Shown here: positions 7,710 to 15,929 of the stretch, in pieces | How the letters are laid out: every line of letters starts with the position of its first letter | Numbering within the stretch: the stretch's first letter is position 1 | Assembly: GCA_965262845.1 (NCBI GenBank) | Contig: CBDHFX010000002.1 | Coordinates: forward strand, 806,001-870,000 | Origin: ECT2AJA-044 sp965262845 | Lineage (GTDB): Bacteria; Bacteroidota; Bacteroidia; Flavobacteriales; ECT2AJA-044 | Length of the DNA stretch: 64,000 nucleotides | Reading direction: 5' to 3' | Made by a program: the position numbers and the translations under genes | The notes under the pieces: generated by a model | The model's input: only the letters and a program-made list of their open reading frames with translations | Databases searched by the model: none | What the model was told of the DNA's origin: nothing

Positions 7710-9745
7710 TTTTCTTCTTCTATCTCCCAATATCCCCCTTTAGTCGGGCCAATGTGCTTGATCACCTTCTTATTTTTTAGGGCATTAATGTGTTTTTGCA
7801 TTGCTGAGATATTGATGCCCATTCGTTTAGCAGCTTCACGGTATGATATGGATGGTTCAGCTTTGATCAACTCCAACACTTCCATTTGCTTATCCGTGAG
7901 CTGTACTTTGTTTTTTGCACCGGTTTTCATACCACCTTTCGTACCACCTTCCATACCACCTTTCGTACCACCTTCCGTACCACCTTTCGTACCACCTTCC
8001 ATACCACCTTTCGTACCACCTTCCATACCACCTTCCATACCACCTTCCATACCACCTTTCATACCACCTTCCATACCACCTTCCGTACCACCTTCCGTAC
8101 CACCTTTCGTACCACCTTCCATACCACCTTCCATACCACCTTTCATACCACCTTCCATACCACCTTTCATACCACCTTCCGTACCACCTTCCGTACCACC
8201 TTCCATACCACCTTCCGTACCACCTTTCGTACCACCTTCCATACCACCTTCCATACCACCTTCCGTACCACCTTCCATACCAACTTTCATACCACCTTTC
8301 ATACCAACTTTCGTACCACCTTTCATACCACCTTCCATACCACCTTCCATACCACCTTTCGTACCACCTTTCGTACCACCTTCCATACCACCTTTCATAC
8401 CACCTTCCGTACCACCTTTCATACCACCTTCCGTACCACCTTTCATACCACCTTCCGTACCACCTCCCATACCACCTTTCTGTACCACCTTTTTGAACGA
8501 TCCGTGTACATAAAAGGTCGTTTCAAAAAAGCTCCTGTCCTCATCTGTATCAAAGAAAGCAGGTGGAGAACCATTAGCCTCCAATGCTTTCCGTACAATG
8601 GGGATACCCGTAGCACGGCCTTCGGTGAGGTCAAGCTCTTTCAGAAAGTCGCCCAGCCTCCGGTTGCGGTAACGCCTGGGTTTGATCACACCTTCCTTAA
8701 AGGCCTCCTTCTTAATGGAGCGATCAGGCCCGCCATAGTTCAGTATGGTAATGCTTTCCGGGTAAATGCGTATCTCAACCGGTTCCCGTACCAAATAATC
8801 CCGGTGGTATAGCGCATTGGCTATCGCTTCTTCCAGTGCGGCATAAGGGTAGTTCCATACCCGTGCTGCTTCCGGTTGGCCGGAAACCTTCCTGATCTTT
8901 TCTTCCAGCAGATGTGTCCGTAAATAACCCAATGTATCCTTGATCATCCTGGGTACCGGGCCTGTTATGGCCGGAATTTCCTTAAACTCAGGGTCGGCAG
9001 CTCCTTTTGGAAAAAAGACAATCTCCACACGTGAGTAGGGGAAGAATTTTTCTGGATTTTCAGAAAACAGCATCAGAGCAACGTTCCGGGGGAATTGCTG
9101 TTCCGGTGGGCCGTAAAGCAGTTTCATTTGCGAAAGAATATCTGCTTTGGAACGGGTTTCCACCCATTCCAGCAGCTTACTTTTCGTAATTCTTAAATGA
9201 TCTTTAAGCAGCGTAAAGGAAATGTCATCCAGCGTTGCATTAGTGTTGGCCCTATCATCAAACGGAACCTGGTTGGCCAGCCCGATCAGTTCTTCCCGCT
9301 CCTGCTTATTGGCTTTAACAGTGTTGGCATATTTACGAATGTAATAATGGTATTCTTTCTTCTTAGCGTTAACATCTTCCGGAATTTCATACGGTCGGTT
9401 TGCGCCTCCCGGTATCCACAGGACAATGATTTTCTTGCCATGCACTTCTTCAATTTCCATTTTGGGATGGTACACCGGACGGATCAGGTTGTTAAAGCCA
9501 ATCATCTCCCGCTGTATCTTATCAAGCTGCTTGTCTGGGATACCTTGCACCGGCATAACCGGTAATCCATTCTCTGTTTTAACCCCGATGATTACATAGC
9601 CTCCTCCGATATTGCTGAAATCATTAGCAAACGCACAAATCGTTCGGTAAATGGCCGGTGGATTCCAACCCGCTTTGTATTCGATCCGTTCGACTTCAAC
9701 AGACTTTCCAGACAGAAGATTTGATATGTTTACGGGCAGTGGCAT
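7706..9745 (-). CDS. AlbA_2 (Schlafen-type) DNA-binding and RecG-like ATPase-fold protein with a 46-unit repeat linker
   Basis: 679 residues. An N-terminal Schlafen AlbA_2 domain occupies about residues 10-120 (VERIEYKAGWN, FSNIGGGYVIIGV). A HATPase_c_4-type region follows at about 300-420 (EEAIANALYHRDY, ITILNYGGPDR, GRATGIPIVRKALEANGSPP). Next comes a repeat of about 184 residues made of the four-residue unit (E/K)GG(M/T), and last a winged helix (SISYREAAKRMGINISAMQKHINAL). Such proteins are annotated as putative transcriptional regulators or RecG-like helicases, although no helicase motifs are present. The repeat is a flexible charged linker between the ATPase-like region and the DNA-binding tip. 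It is preceded by a decayed XRE gene and followed by an overlapping DUF6933 gene. Confidence 0.85.
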   Translation of the reverse strand: MPLPVNISNLLSGKSVEVERIEYKAGWNPPAIYRTICAFANDFSNIGGGYVIIGVKTENGLPVMPVQGIPDKQLDKIQREMIGFNNLIRPVYHPKMEIEEVHGKKIIVLWIPGGANRPYEIPEDVNAKKKEYHYYIRKYANTVKANKQEREELIGLANQVPFDDRANTNATLDDISFTLLKDHLRITKSKLLEWVETRSKADILSQMKLLYGPPEQQFPRNVALMLFSENPEKFFPYSRVEIVFFPKGAADPEFKEIPAITGPVPRMIKDTLGYLRTHLLEEKIRKVSGQPEAARVWNYPYAALEEAIANALYHRDYLVREPVEIRIYPESITILNYGGPDRSIKKEAFKEGVIKPRRYRNRRLGDFLKELDLTEGRATGIPIVRKALEANGSPPAFFDTDEDRSFFETTFYVHGSFKKVVQKGGMGGGTEGGMKGGTEGGMKGGTEGGMKGGMEGGTKGGTKGGMEGGMEGGMKGGTKVGMKGGMKVGMEGGTEGGMEGGMEGGTKGGTEGGMEGGTEGGTEGGMKGGMEGGMKGGMEGGMEGGTKGGTEGGTEGGMEGGMKGGMEGGMEGGMEGGTKGGMEGGTKGGTEGGTKGGMEGGTKGGMKTGAKNKVQLTDKQMEVLELIKAEPSISYREAAKRMGINISAMQKHINALKNKKVIKHIGPTKGGYWEIEEEK
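7929..8480 (+). repeat. 46 tandem 12-bp units coding for (E/K)GG(M/T)
   Basis: Starting at 7929, 46 consecutive 12-bp units read (A/G)TACCACCTT(T/C)C on the plus strand. They differ almost only at two positions: A or G at position 1 (Met or Thr codon on the minus strand) and T or C at position 11 (Lys or Glu). Two units carry AACT for CACT, giving KVG. The array ends with a one-base insertion at 8481. Because the unit is a multiple of three, length change does not shift the frame, and all frames on the opposite strand stay open, creating long false ORFs. Confidence 0.95.
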
Positions 9746-9748
9746 ATT

Positions 9749-10004
9749 TTATTCTTTATTTTTTCTTCCTTTTTTTGAAGGCATATCTGGCTCCCTGCTG
9801 AATACTAAAAGATCCTTTATATCCACTTCCAGTATCTCTGCGATTCTGTGCAACACTTCCAATATCGGCTGTTGCCTTTTTGAACATAAGCATTTACCAT
9901 ATTGAAGCCCTTGCCCAGCTTATCAGCCAGCCGGATTTGCTTAATTCCCTTTTCTTCAGGTACTTCTTTGATCCGGTTCAGCGAATATATAAAATGGTGA
10001 CCAT
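9749..10004 (-). pseudogene. Frameshifted XRE-family helix-turn-helix regulator
   Basis: Reading the minus strand gives LNRIKEVPEEKGIKQIRLADKLGKG-FNMVNAYVQ in one frame. After a single-base shift it continues RQQPILEVLHRIAEILEVDIKDLLV and ends at the stop 9749-9751. Together these make a typical short XRE (Cro/CI-type) regulator. A second shift seems to separate the likely ATG at 10004 from the body. It sits 4 bp upstream of the AlbA_2 gene, so it would be its regulator. As it stands it encodes no full protein, unless the indels are sequencing errors. Confidence 0.6.
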
Positions 10005-10075
10005 ATCAGTGACCTCTATTTAAATGACGTTTTTAATGAGTTGATATTTAGATGTTTATGAAAGTATTGCAAATT

Positions 10076-10089
10076 CCGTCCAGACCGCT
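10076..10089 (+). repeat. Second copy of the tRNA-Asp 3' end (putative att)
   Basis: CCGTCCAGACCGCT, identical to 7090-7103 but without the rest of a tRNA. It marks the far end of the accessory segment. Confidence 0.6.
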
Positions 10090-10218
10090 TATATCAAGGC
10101 TTTCAGAAAAAATGGAAAGCCCGTCCTGTAACAGGCCCGCACAGAAAGTGGAAGCATGTTCCATCAATGTAAAGCCATTTTTTTGATAAGGCTTTTGTGT
10201 ATCGCTAAGGATCGCCTT

Positions 10219-10950
10219 TTACTCCTGTCCCCTACCCTGTTTGCCAAAATGCTGTGGCTTTAGTTTGACCAAATATCTGTCAATATATTCCTGCTTTTTT
10301 TTGGATCGATACTGTACTACAAATCTGGGATGATCCAGGGGAATGATCTCATCAAAAATGCGATGTGTTTTATTCCAGGCGCTCAGGAACCTGAAATTCC
10401 TCCCCGACCCCAAACAGAAAACCTGATCAGATCGCACCGGCCATGTGGCCAACTCTTTCAGCCAGTCACTGATGTATGGGGTAACCGCCTGCTCCAGGGA
10501 GTAACTGTCGTAGTAGTTGTAGTTGGTCTCCTTTCCATTCTCCTTCCTTTTAACGAATCCCAGAGGGCACACGGAGTGAACAAAAACATCGCTGTAAAAG
10601 ACTTCCGGTCCTCCATAAGCATCAATAACCTCATACACGAAAACAGATGAAGGTTCATGGGTGTGAAGCTCACCGGCCGGAATCCCGCAAACGTTTTCCA
10701 TCCGCCTGGTATCGGTGAAGGGAATACCGGTGGCGCCGGCTCCCAATCGGCCCGGATTGATCCCCAGAACCAGCTTCCGGGGTTCCTTGTCGTTATAGAA
10801 CTTCTGATAAAAAGCCTTGCCTATGCTTCGAACGTGGTCCGATCCATCTCCCCTGAAGGGGTTCATCGCCCGGATCCCCGCGGGAAGCTTCCAGGAATCG
10901 GCATCAAGCTGTTCATTTACGGATAGGATCCGCTGTGCCCAGGTCGTCAT
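10219..10950 (-). CDS. SMUG2-like uracil-DNA glycosylase family protein (DUF4918)
   Basis: 243 residues. The active-site-like motif GINPGRLGAGATGIPFTD begins at G63 (N65-P66-G67) and resembles SMUG1 GMNPGPFGMAQTGVPF. A C-terminal LDHPRFVVQYR near residue 205 matches the second substrate-binding loop. In this superfamily the enzyme removes uracil or oxidised uracils from DNA to start base excision repair. The assignment to the Bacteroidota SMUG2/DUF4918 group is from remembered motifs. It stands alone, reading toward the tRNA-Asp island, 35 bp downstream of pepD on the same strand. Confidence 0.75.
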   Translation of the reverse strand: MTTWAQRILSVNEQLDADSWKLPAGIRAMNPFRGDGSDHVRSIGKAFYQKFYNDKEPRKLVLGINPGRLGAGATGIPFTDTRRMENVCGIPAGELHTHEPSSVFVYEVIDAYGGPEVFYSDVFVHSVCPLGFVKRKENGKETNYNYYDSYSLEQAVTPYISDWLKELATWPVRSDQVFCLGSGRNFRFLSAWNKTHRIFDEIIPLDHPRFVVQYRSKKKQEYIDRYLVKLKPQHFGKQGRGQE

Positions 10951-10985
10951 GAAGCAAACTTAATTCATCGCCGGAGCTATAAGCT

Positions 10986-12476
10986 CTACTGATGGAGCAG
11001 TGCACCGGCCTTATTTCTGACGGGAATACGCTTAAGGGTTTCGAGCAGGAAATTCCAATATTTCTGCACCGAGCTGATCTGCACCTTCTCGTCCGGAGAA
11101 TGTGGATTCCGGATGTTCGGACCAAAACTGATCATATCCATTTCGGGATAATGCGTTCCCAGCAATCCGCATTCCAAACCGGCATGGCAAGCCAGAATAT
11201 TTGGCTCTTCGCCATTGATTTCGCGATACAGATCGCTCATTATGCCCAGGATAGCAGAATCCGGATTGGGAGCCCAGCCCGGATACGAACCCTCGTGATG
11301 AACCGTGGCACCGATCATTTGGAAAGTGGCACGAATACTCGCCGCAATATCTTTTTTTGCCGAATCAACCGAACTCCGCTGCAAGCTCTGCATACTGAAG
11401 TGTCCGTCCCTGATCACTACGCGGGCCAGATTGCTGCTGGTCTCAACCAGATCCGGAATGTCGGCACTCATGCGATACACGCCGTTCACCATGGAATACA
11501 ATGCGCATAATATCTGTTCCTGCTGCTCAACTTTCACCACCTTGCCGGCAGCATCAGTCCGTGAAGCCCCGATCTTCAGGTTCGGCTCCGTTGTTTTCAG
11601 CTCAGCTTTGATCACTGCTCCCAATTCGTTCACGTAGCGGAGAAACCCATCTGCATCTTCCACTACCACCGTTGCAAAACTCTCGCGCGGGATCGCATTC
11701 CGGAGCCCTCCCCCGTCAATCTCCACGATCTGCATCCCAAACCGTTCATTCGTTTCAAACAGCAGCCGGTTCATGATCTTATTGGCATTCCCACGCCCCA
11801 GGTGAATATCCACCCCACTATGCCCTCCTTTTAGTCCGTTCACGGCAATGCGGATACCCGTTACTCCCTGCGGGAGGATGTTTTCTTCGTAATCCATTTC
11901 GGCGATGGTGTCGATCCCACCCGCGCAACCGATACTGAGCTCATTATCGTCTTCAGTATCGAGGTTTAGCAGGATCCCGCCTTTCAGGAATCCCGGCTCA
12001 AGTCCCATAGCACCGCTCATACCGGTTTCCTCGTCAATGGTAAAAATTGCCTCAAGCGGCGGATGTGGAATATCCCCGGAGGCGAGCAGGCTCATGATCG
12101 ATGCCACACCGATCCCATTGTCAGCCCCGAGCGTGGTTCCCCTGGCTTTAACCCAATCCCCATCCACATAACTCCTGATCCCTTCCGTAAGGAAGTCAAA
12201 GTCGGTTGATGCATTTTTCTGATGCACCATATCGAGGTGACTCTGCAGGGTAACGATCATGCGGTCTTCCATGCCCGAGGTGGCCGGTTTACGGATCCGC
12301 ACGTTTCCAACCCGATCGCTCACTGTTTCAAGCCCCAGTGAGTTCCCGAAATCCATAATGAACCGGATCACACGCTCCTCTTTCTTTGAAGGCCGGGGCA
12401 CTGCGTTCAGGTCTTCAAAATAGTTCCAAAGGGGTTTCGGTTCAAGATCGCGTACCTGCCGGCTCATAGATTGCAT
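10986..12476 (-). CDS. pepD: Aminoacyl-histidine dipeptidase (M20 family)
   Basis: 496 residues from the ATG at 12476. It is a cytosolic zinc dipeptidase that splits Xaa-His dipeptides such as carnosine. Visible metal and catalytic motifs are LQSHLDMVHQK (His, Asp), GADNGIGVASIM, the catalytic EETGMSGA, and the late HAGLECG. Length is normal for PepD. The reading frame opens at 12512, but a -7 element (TATATTTG, 12500-12493) lies inside that extension. The real start should therefore be 12476 or 12467. Confidence 0.93.
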   Translation of the reverse strand: MQSMSRQVRDLEPKPLWNYFEDLNAVPRPSKKEERVIRFIMDFGNSLGLETVSDRVGNVRIRKPATSGMEDRMIVTLQSHLDMVHQKNASTDFDFLTEGIRSYVDGDWVKARGTTLGADNGIGVASIMSLLASGDIPHPPLEAIFTIDEETGMSGAMGLEPGFLKGGILLNLDTEDDNELSIGCAGGIDTIAEMDYEENILPQGVTGIRIAVNGLKGGHSGVDIHLGRGNANKIMNRLLFETNERFGMQIVEIDGGGLRNAIPRESFATVVVEDADGFLRYVNELGAVIKAELKTTEPNLKIGASRTDAAGKVVKVEQQEQILCALYSMVNGVYRMSADIPDLVETSSNLARVVIRDGHFSMQSLQRSSVDSAKKDIAASIRATFQMIGATVHHEGSYPGWAPNPDSAILGIMSDLYREINGEEPNILACHAGLECGLLGTHYPEMDMISFGPNIRNPHSPDEKVQISSVQKYWNFLLETLKRIPVRNKAGALLHQ

Positions 12477-12492
12477 GTTCAATAGTGTGGCG

Positions 12493-12500
12493 CAAATATA
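12493..12500 (-). promoter_or_regulatory. -7 element for pepD (TATATTTG)
   Basis: CAAATATA on the plus strand, i.e. TATATTTG on the minus strand, is an exact TAnnTTTG match 17-26 bases upstream of the two candidate starts. No convincing -33 TTTG is seen. Confidence 0.45.
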
Positions 12501-12578
12501 GCTCATTGGCATTATTGACCTTCAGGTTCCCTATCCGGGCGTAACTTGTATTTTTGCCATTCGATAAACGAAGACATC

Positions 12579-13094
12579 ATGCTGAATAAGATCATCAAGA
12601 TCGTGCTGATGACCGCACTTCTCACCTGGGCGGTATTTCAGTTCATTGAAGGAAACATCGGAAATGGGATCCTGTTGGTACTCCTGGCAGGGCTGGTGCT
12701 CCTGCTGATCTTCCGGAACGAGATGCTGCTGGTGGCCTTTTGGTTCGTGCGAAAGGGCCATCCGGAAAAAGCGGAAAAATACCTCAATTACATAAAGCAG
12801 CCACAACACCTGGTACGAACGCAAACGGCCTATTATTACTTTTTGCGGGGACTGACGACCAGTCAGAAAGGCGGTATCTTTGAGGCAGAGAAATACTTCA
12901 AAAAGGCATTGAATATCGGGTTGCGAATGTCGCACGACCGGGCAATGGCCAAACTTTCGCTGGCGAGCGCGGCAATAGGCCGGAATCGGAAGAGAGAGGC
13001 GAGCAACCTCATAACGGAGGTTAAGAAGCTCGACAGGCACGGGTTGCTCAATGAGCAGATCAAGCTCATAAAACAGCATATAAAACGGATCTGA
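12579..13094 (+). CDS. Small membrane protein with a TPR-like tail
   Basis: 171 residues from the ATG at 12579. Two hydrophobic segments (KIIKIVLMTALLTWAVFQF and GILLVLLAGLVLLLIF) anchor it in the inner membrane. The rest is helical and repeat-like (KGHPEKAEKYLNYI, YYYFLRGLTTSQKGGIFEAEKYFKKAL), suggesting a short tetratricopeptide region in the cytoplasm. No function is known to me. It is divergent from pepD. TATTTTTG at 12549-12556 is a -7 match 22 bp before the start and favours 12579 over the in-frame ATG at 12546. Confidence 0.7.
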   Translation: MLNKIIKIVLMTALLTWAVFQFIEGNIGNGILLVLLAGLVLLLIFRNEMLLVAFWFVRKGHPEKAEKYLNYIKQPQHLVRTQTAYYYFLRGLTTSQKGGIFEAEKYFKKALNIGLRMSHDRAMAKLSLASAAIGRNRKREASNLITEVKKLDRHGLLNEQIKLIKQHIKRI

Positions 13095-13147
13095 GGGCTG
13101 AAAACGCAGTATTCGGAGCCAAAGCCAGCCTAACTAAAACGGGAACA

Positions 13148-13164
13148 GCGCCTCACGGCGCGAT
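13148..13164 (+). repeat. TCAC-loop hairpin repeat, copy 3
   Basis: GCGCC-TCAC-GGCGC followed by GAT in the intergenic DNA between two convergent genes. It is a perfect 5-bp stem. Confidence 0.6.
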
Positions 13165-13283
13165 CAAACCCGGGTATGTCGGCACACCTCAGGCCCATTG
13201 CAGATCATGTTTGCCGTTGTGGAGGCCCATTAGGGTGGATCAGCAAGCAAAATGGGTGATCCAGGATCGGGCTGAGTTAAAGA

Positions 13284-13775
13284 TCAGCTGTTCAACCGCT
13301 CCAGCCAGTACCCGCGGTTTTTTACCTGAAATTTGATCACCTGCCCGCTTTCCAGGGTGAGTTTTATCCCTGTGGCATAAATGCCGAACATAGCGTCTTC
13401 CTTCACGTCCTCAATCTCATTTACCGGGATCTGCATTTGATGTTTTCGCAGGCTATAGCTGTGCGATTGAAAGAGGAGATAGTCGTGCGTGAGATACAGG
13501 GTGCCTCCGATCATATCACCCTTCCAAAGGTGGCTGGCACCCTCCCGCATCAGGATCTTGTCTCCATTATCGAGGACACCTGGCAAGGTGCGGCCATGCT
13601 TATCTCGCCGTTTAGGCGGAAGGTAAAAAAAATAAACGGTACCTCCGATCAGGATTCCAGAGGTGAACCCGAGTAGTAATGCTTTATCTATCGATACGCG
13701 TGTCGTTAGAAAGAGCGTAAATCCGGCACCAAAAATGATCCCGCCCATGAGGGTGCGTTTGATCCGTTCGTTCAT
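13284..13775 (-). CDS. Membrane protein with a GRAM/PH-like domain
   Basis: 163 residues from the ATG at 13775. Two N-terminal membrane helices (TLMGGIIFGAGFTLFL and ALLLGFTSGILIGGTVYFFYL) precede a cytosolic domain. That domain, from about residue 65 (ILMREGASHLWKGDMIGGTLYLTHDYLLF to VIKFQVKNRGYWLERL), has the pattern of bacterial GRAM/PH-like folds. No function can be stated. Convergent with the gene ending at 13094. Confidence 0.65.
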   Translation of the reverse strand: MNERIKRTLMGGIIFGAGFTLFLTTRVSIDKALLLGFTSGILIGGTVYFFYLPPKRRDKHGRTLPGVLDNGDKILMREGASHLWKGDMIGGTLYLTHDYLLFQSHSYSLRKHQMQIPVNEIEDVKEDAMFGIYATGIKLTLESGQVIKFQVKNRGYWLERLNS

Positions 13776-13980
13776 AGGGGCAAAGTTAGCAGTATTCCCA
13801 ACAGCCCCGTCCTTCCACAAGCTGATCAACACACCTAAAAAGGAACTATGAATAGGCCTTTTTGGGGATATTGCCCCGTTCCATCGGACCGGCCCCGGAG
13901 CTCAGGAGGTCCTTTTTCTGCCCTTACAGGCAAATGTAGGTTCCTGACAAGGCAATTACCCGTCTGTTACGACTGAGACC

Positions 13981-14580
13981 TTATTTCGCAGCGGTCTGCA
14001 CCGCTTTCATGAATTCGCGTTGAACCGACAAGGTCCTGTCCCTGGCATACCAGGCGTGTAGTTCTTTACTTAGCACCTCGTAGTCGTTGCTGTTACTCGC
14101 TTTCCAGCGACGCACGATTTTCTGTGCTTCGGCCGGGCGTGGCCCCCAGTGATTGATCACCTTGCCGGTTTTCGGGTTGAGCATAATGATGATCGGAATG
14201 GCGCGTCCTCCATCGGTGAGGAACTGGTCCATCACGTCAGGATGCTCATCGCGCAGGATGTAGCGCGGCAGCACATGGGGGTTCTCTTCTGCCATTCGCT
14301 GCACAACCGGCACGATCTGGGCGGCATCGCCACACCAACCCTCTGTCAGGATCAGCCAAAACATTGATCGCTTCAACCCCTTCACAGCCTCTTTCACCTC
14401 CGGTTCCAGATCAGGCCGTTTATCGAGCCGCTGCATCCGTTTCATGTTGAGTGTGGCATACCGCAGATAGGTCTCGGTCTGGTTTGATCCGGTTGTTTTT
14501 CCCGCCGCAAGGAGGGCATCCAGGAGGTTGCGGTATTCCCGGTAACTGTATGCTTCCTGAAACAGGTTGATAAAATCCAT
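13981..14580 (-). CDS. Thioredoxin-like family protein
   Basis: 199 residues from the ATG at 14580. The central part has ILTEGWCGDAAQIVPVVQRMAE, a thioredoxin-fold motif in which the second cysteine of CxxC is replaced (WCGDA). It continues with a cis-proline region RAIPIIIMLNPKTGKVINHWGPRPAEA. This matches the Bacteroidota thioredoxin-family proteins with a single active-site cysteine. It cannot be a classical dithiol oxidoreductase. No signal peptide, so cytosolic. It borders the defence island on its left. Confidence 0.75.
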   Translation of the reverse strand: MDFINLFQEAYSYREYRNLLDALLAAGKTTGSNQTETYLRYATLNMKRMQRLDKRPDLEPEVKEAVKGLKRSMFWLILTEGWCGDAAQIVPVVQRMAEENPHVLPRYILRDEHPDVMDQFLTDGGRAIPIIIMLNPKTGKVINHWGPRPAEAQKIVRRWKASNSNDYEVLSKELHAWYARDRTLSVQREFMKAVQTAAK

Positions 14581-14737
14581 AAGCTCGCTACCTGGCCACA
14601 AATTTAATATCTGTAGCCATACGGATCAATTGTTTCGCGGGTAAACTGCCTGTTCACGTTACAAACAGTATGCTTCGTATAACTTTGGGCCTTGGGTTGG
14701 TTGCTTTTGGCTACTGCCCGGTGTCTGTGCATTCGCG

Positions 14738-15259
14738 TCAATCATCCGACAAGTATTGCCTCGCCACAGCTTTCAGTTCCTTGCTTTGTTTTACCACATC
14801 TTCGATTCGGTCGAGCTCGTGCACCAAACCGCCTATATCCATCCGAATACCAGACTTGGTAAATTTTAACGAGCAAATTGTTTTGCGGATGTTGCCGTCA
14901 ACAACAATCGATAATTTCGTTTTCTGATCTCGATGTGAGATTCTTGAGGCATCAATGCCTCGTACATTGAGAAACAGAGAATGTATGTAGTGGAACGCTT
15001 TTTTCTCCTCATCCGTAGTGATTATGCCACTGTTACCAGAGGCTATTTCGGCTTCCAGCAGTTTATCGTAGGCAAGCTTTATTGAAAACGGGTTTATTAA
15101 CTCCAGGAGCGTTTCACGACGCTCCCTGGTCATCCTTTTGCCATTGGACATGCGATTGAATAGTGCCTTCAGGAACTCTTCGGAAGGTGATGGGAACTCT
15201 TTAAATAGAGCCTCCTCAAATGACTCCATGAAAGCTCGCTTATCTGCTTCTTCAACCAA
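14738..15259 (-). CDS. C-terminal part of a frameshifted HsdR_N-like protein
   Basis: 173 residues from a TTG at 15259 (VEEADKRAFMESFEEALFKEF to the end). The string FPSPSEEFLKALFNRMSNGKRMTRERRETLLELINPF matches the second half of small proteins with a type I restriction HsdR N-terminal domain. It overlaps the preceding frame by 8 bp in a +1 phase. Removing that shift gives a continuous sequence (FHKSVIEPKEI then VEEADKRAF). I judge it the second half of one broken gene, not an independent protein. Confidence 0.5.
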   Translation of the reverse strand: MVEEADKRAFMESFEEALFKEFPSPSEEFLKALFNRMSNGKRMTRERRETLLELINPFSIKLAYDKLLEAEIASGNSGIITTDEEKKAFHYIHSLFLNVRGIDASRISHRDQKTKLSIVVDGNIRKTICSLKFTKSGIRMDIGGLVHELDRIEDVVKQSKELKAVARQYLSDD

Positions 15260-15641
15260 TTTCTTTTGGTTCGATCACCGATTTGTGGAATCGTGCCAAC
15301 TCCTCAAGATCGTTGTTCGAATATTCAAGAACGTTAAATGAGAGAAGTGGTGTCGGGTGCAAAATATTCTGCCCGTCCGAATTGTATAAATAAAAGATGT
15401 AATCTAATCCGTTCGCCAATAAACCGACCTTAGCTGAAGCCGTATTGACGAAGTAGTTGTTGAGCTGACCAGCATGCTCATCAGAGAGCTTAGTGCTGAC
15501 CGGTTTCGCTTCCACTAGTATAATGGGATTCCTTGAATTGATTGTTATTGCATAGTCCACTTCGTTGCCTTTTCGAGCACCAAAGTCCGCATTGAATTCT
15601 GGAATTACGTCACTCACCACGCCATATCCCAGTGCAGACAA
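15252..15641 (-). CDS. N-terminal HsdR_N-like nuclease domain, frameshifted gene
   Basis: 129 residues from a TTG at 15641. The same frame stays open upstream to 15779 (PIYKQVASLIKRDLENYDF, then EPFLSALGYG), also family-like but without a start codon. Core: IPEFNADFGARKGNEVDYAI and IILVEAKPV, the D...ExK arrangement of PD-(D/E)xK nucleases as in the HsdR N-terminus. It then runs into a stop at 15252, where the second half continues in another frame. Both ends are therefore damaged and the gene is probably non-functional. It lies just downstream of herA on the same strand. Confidence 0.55.
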   Translation of the reverse strand: MSALGYGVVSDVIPEFNADFGARKGNEVDYAITINSRNPIILVEAKPVSTKLSDEHAGQLNNYFVNTASAKVGLLANGLDYIFYLYNSDGQNILHPTPLLSFNVLEYSNNDLEELARFHKSVIEPKEIG

Positions 15642-15929
15642 GAAAGGCTCGATAAGAAGTACTCGGGCTTGCGCCTCGTTTGCACATCTGGTCTCAGCTA
15701 CGCCTTTGAAATCGTAATTTTCGAGGTCTCTCTTTATAAGTGAAGCAACTTGTTTGTAAATTGGGCATAAGCAATAGATTTACCACTAAAGATATGACAC
15801 TTCAGGAAAAATTTCGAAATATTGTAGAAGACAAATTGACTCCCAGCAGCTTCCACAGGTCCTTTTGAAGCCTTCAGTAGCTCTTTGCGCTTGCGCCAAG
15901 CCGCCCAGTGCGCGTGCAAGCGTAGCTCT

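Larger units (their letters stand above)
7090..10089. mobile_element. Small tRNA-Asp-associated genomic island or relic
   Basis: The segment lies between two identical 14-bp copies of the tRNA-Asp 3' end (7090-7103 and 10076-10089), as left by site-specific integration at a tRNA. It carries a minus-strand set: a broken XRE regulator, an AlbA_2/ATPase protein with a huge repeat, and a DUF6933-like protein whose start overlaps the previous stop. No integrase, transposase or relaxase is visible, so it is a remnant or was moved in trans. The element keeps a terminator right after the tRNA, so tRNA transcription is not disturbed. Confidence 0.6.

Noticed and set aside
7929..8480. CRISPR array
   Set aside because: Units are 12 bp and directly adjacent, without spacers, and encode protein.
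7629..8812. Three long plus-strand open frames made of IPP/FHTTF/PYHL repeats
   Set aside because: They are the other strand of the 12-bp array. A 12-bp unit without stop codons keeps all frames open. The minus-strand frame has real domains on both sides.
12531..13079. 182-residue minus-strand frame opposite the TPR-like membrane protein
   Set aside because: The plus strand has clear membrane helices, a promoter element and a helical repeat. The minus frame has no such order.
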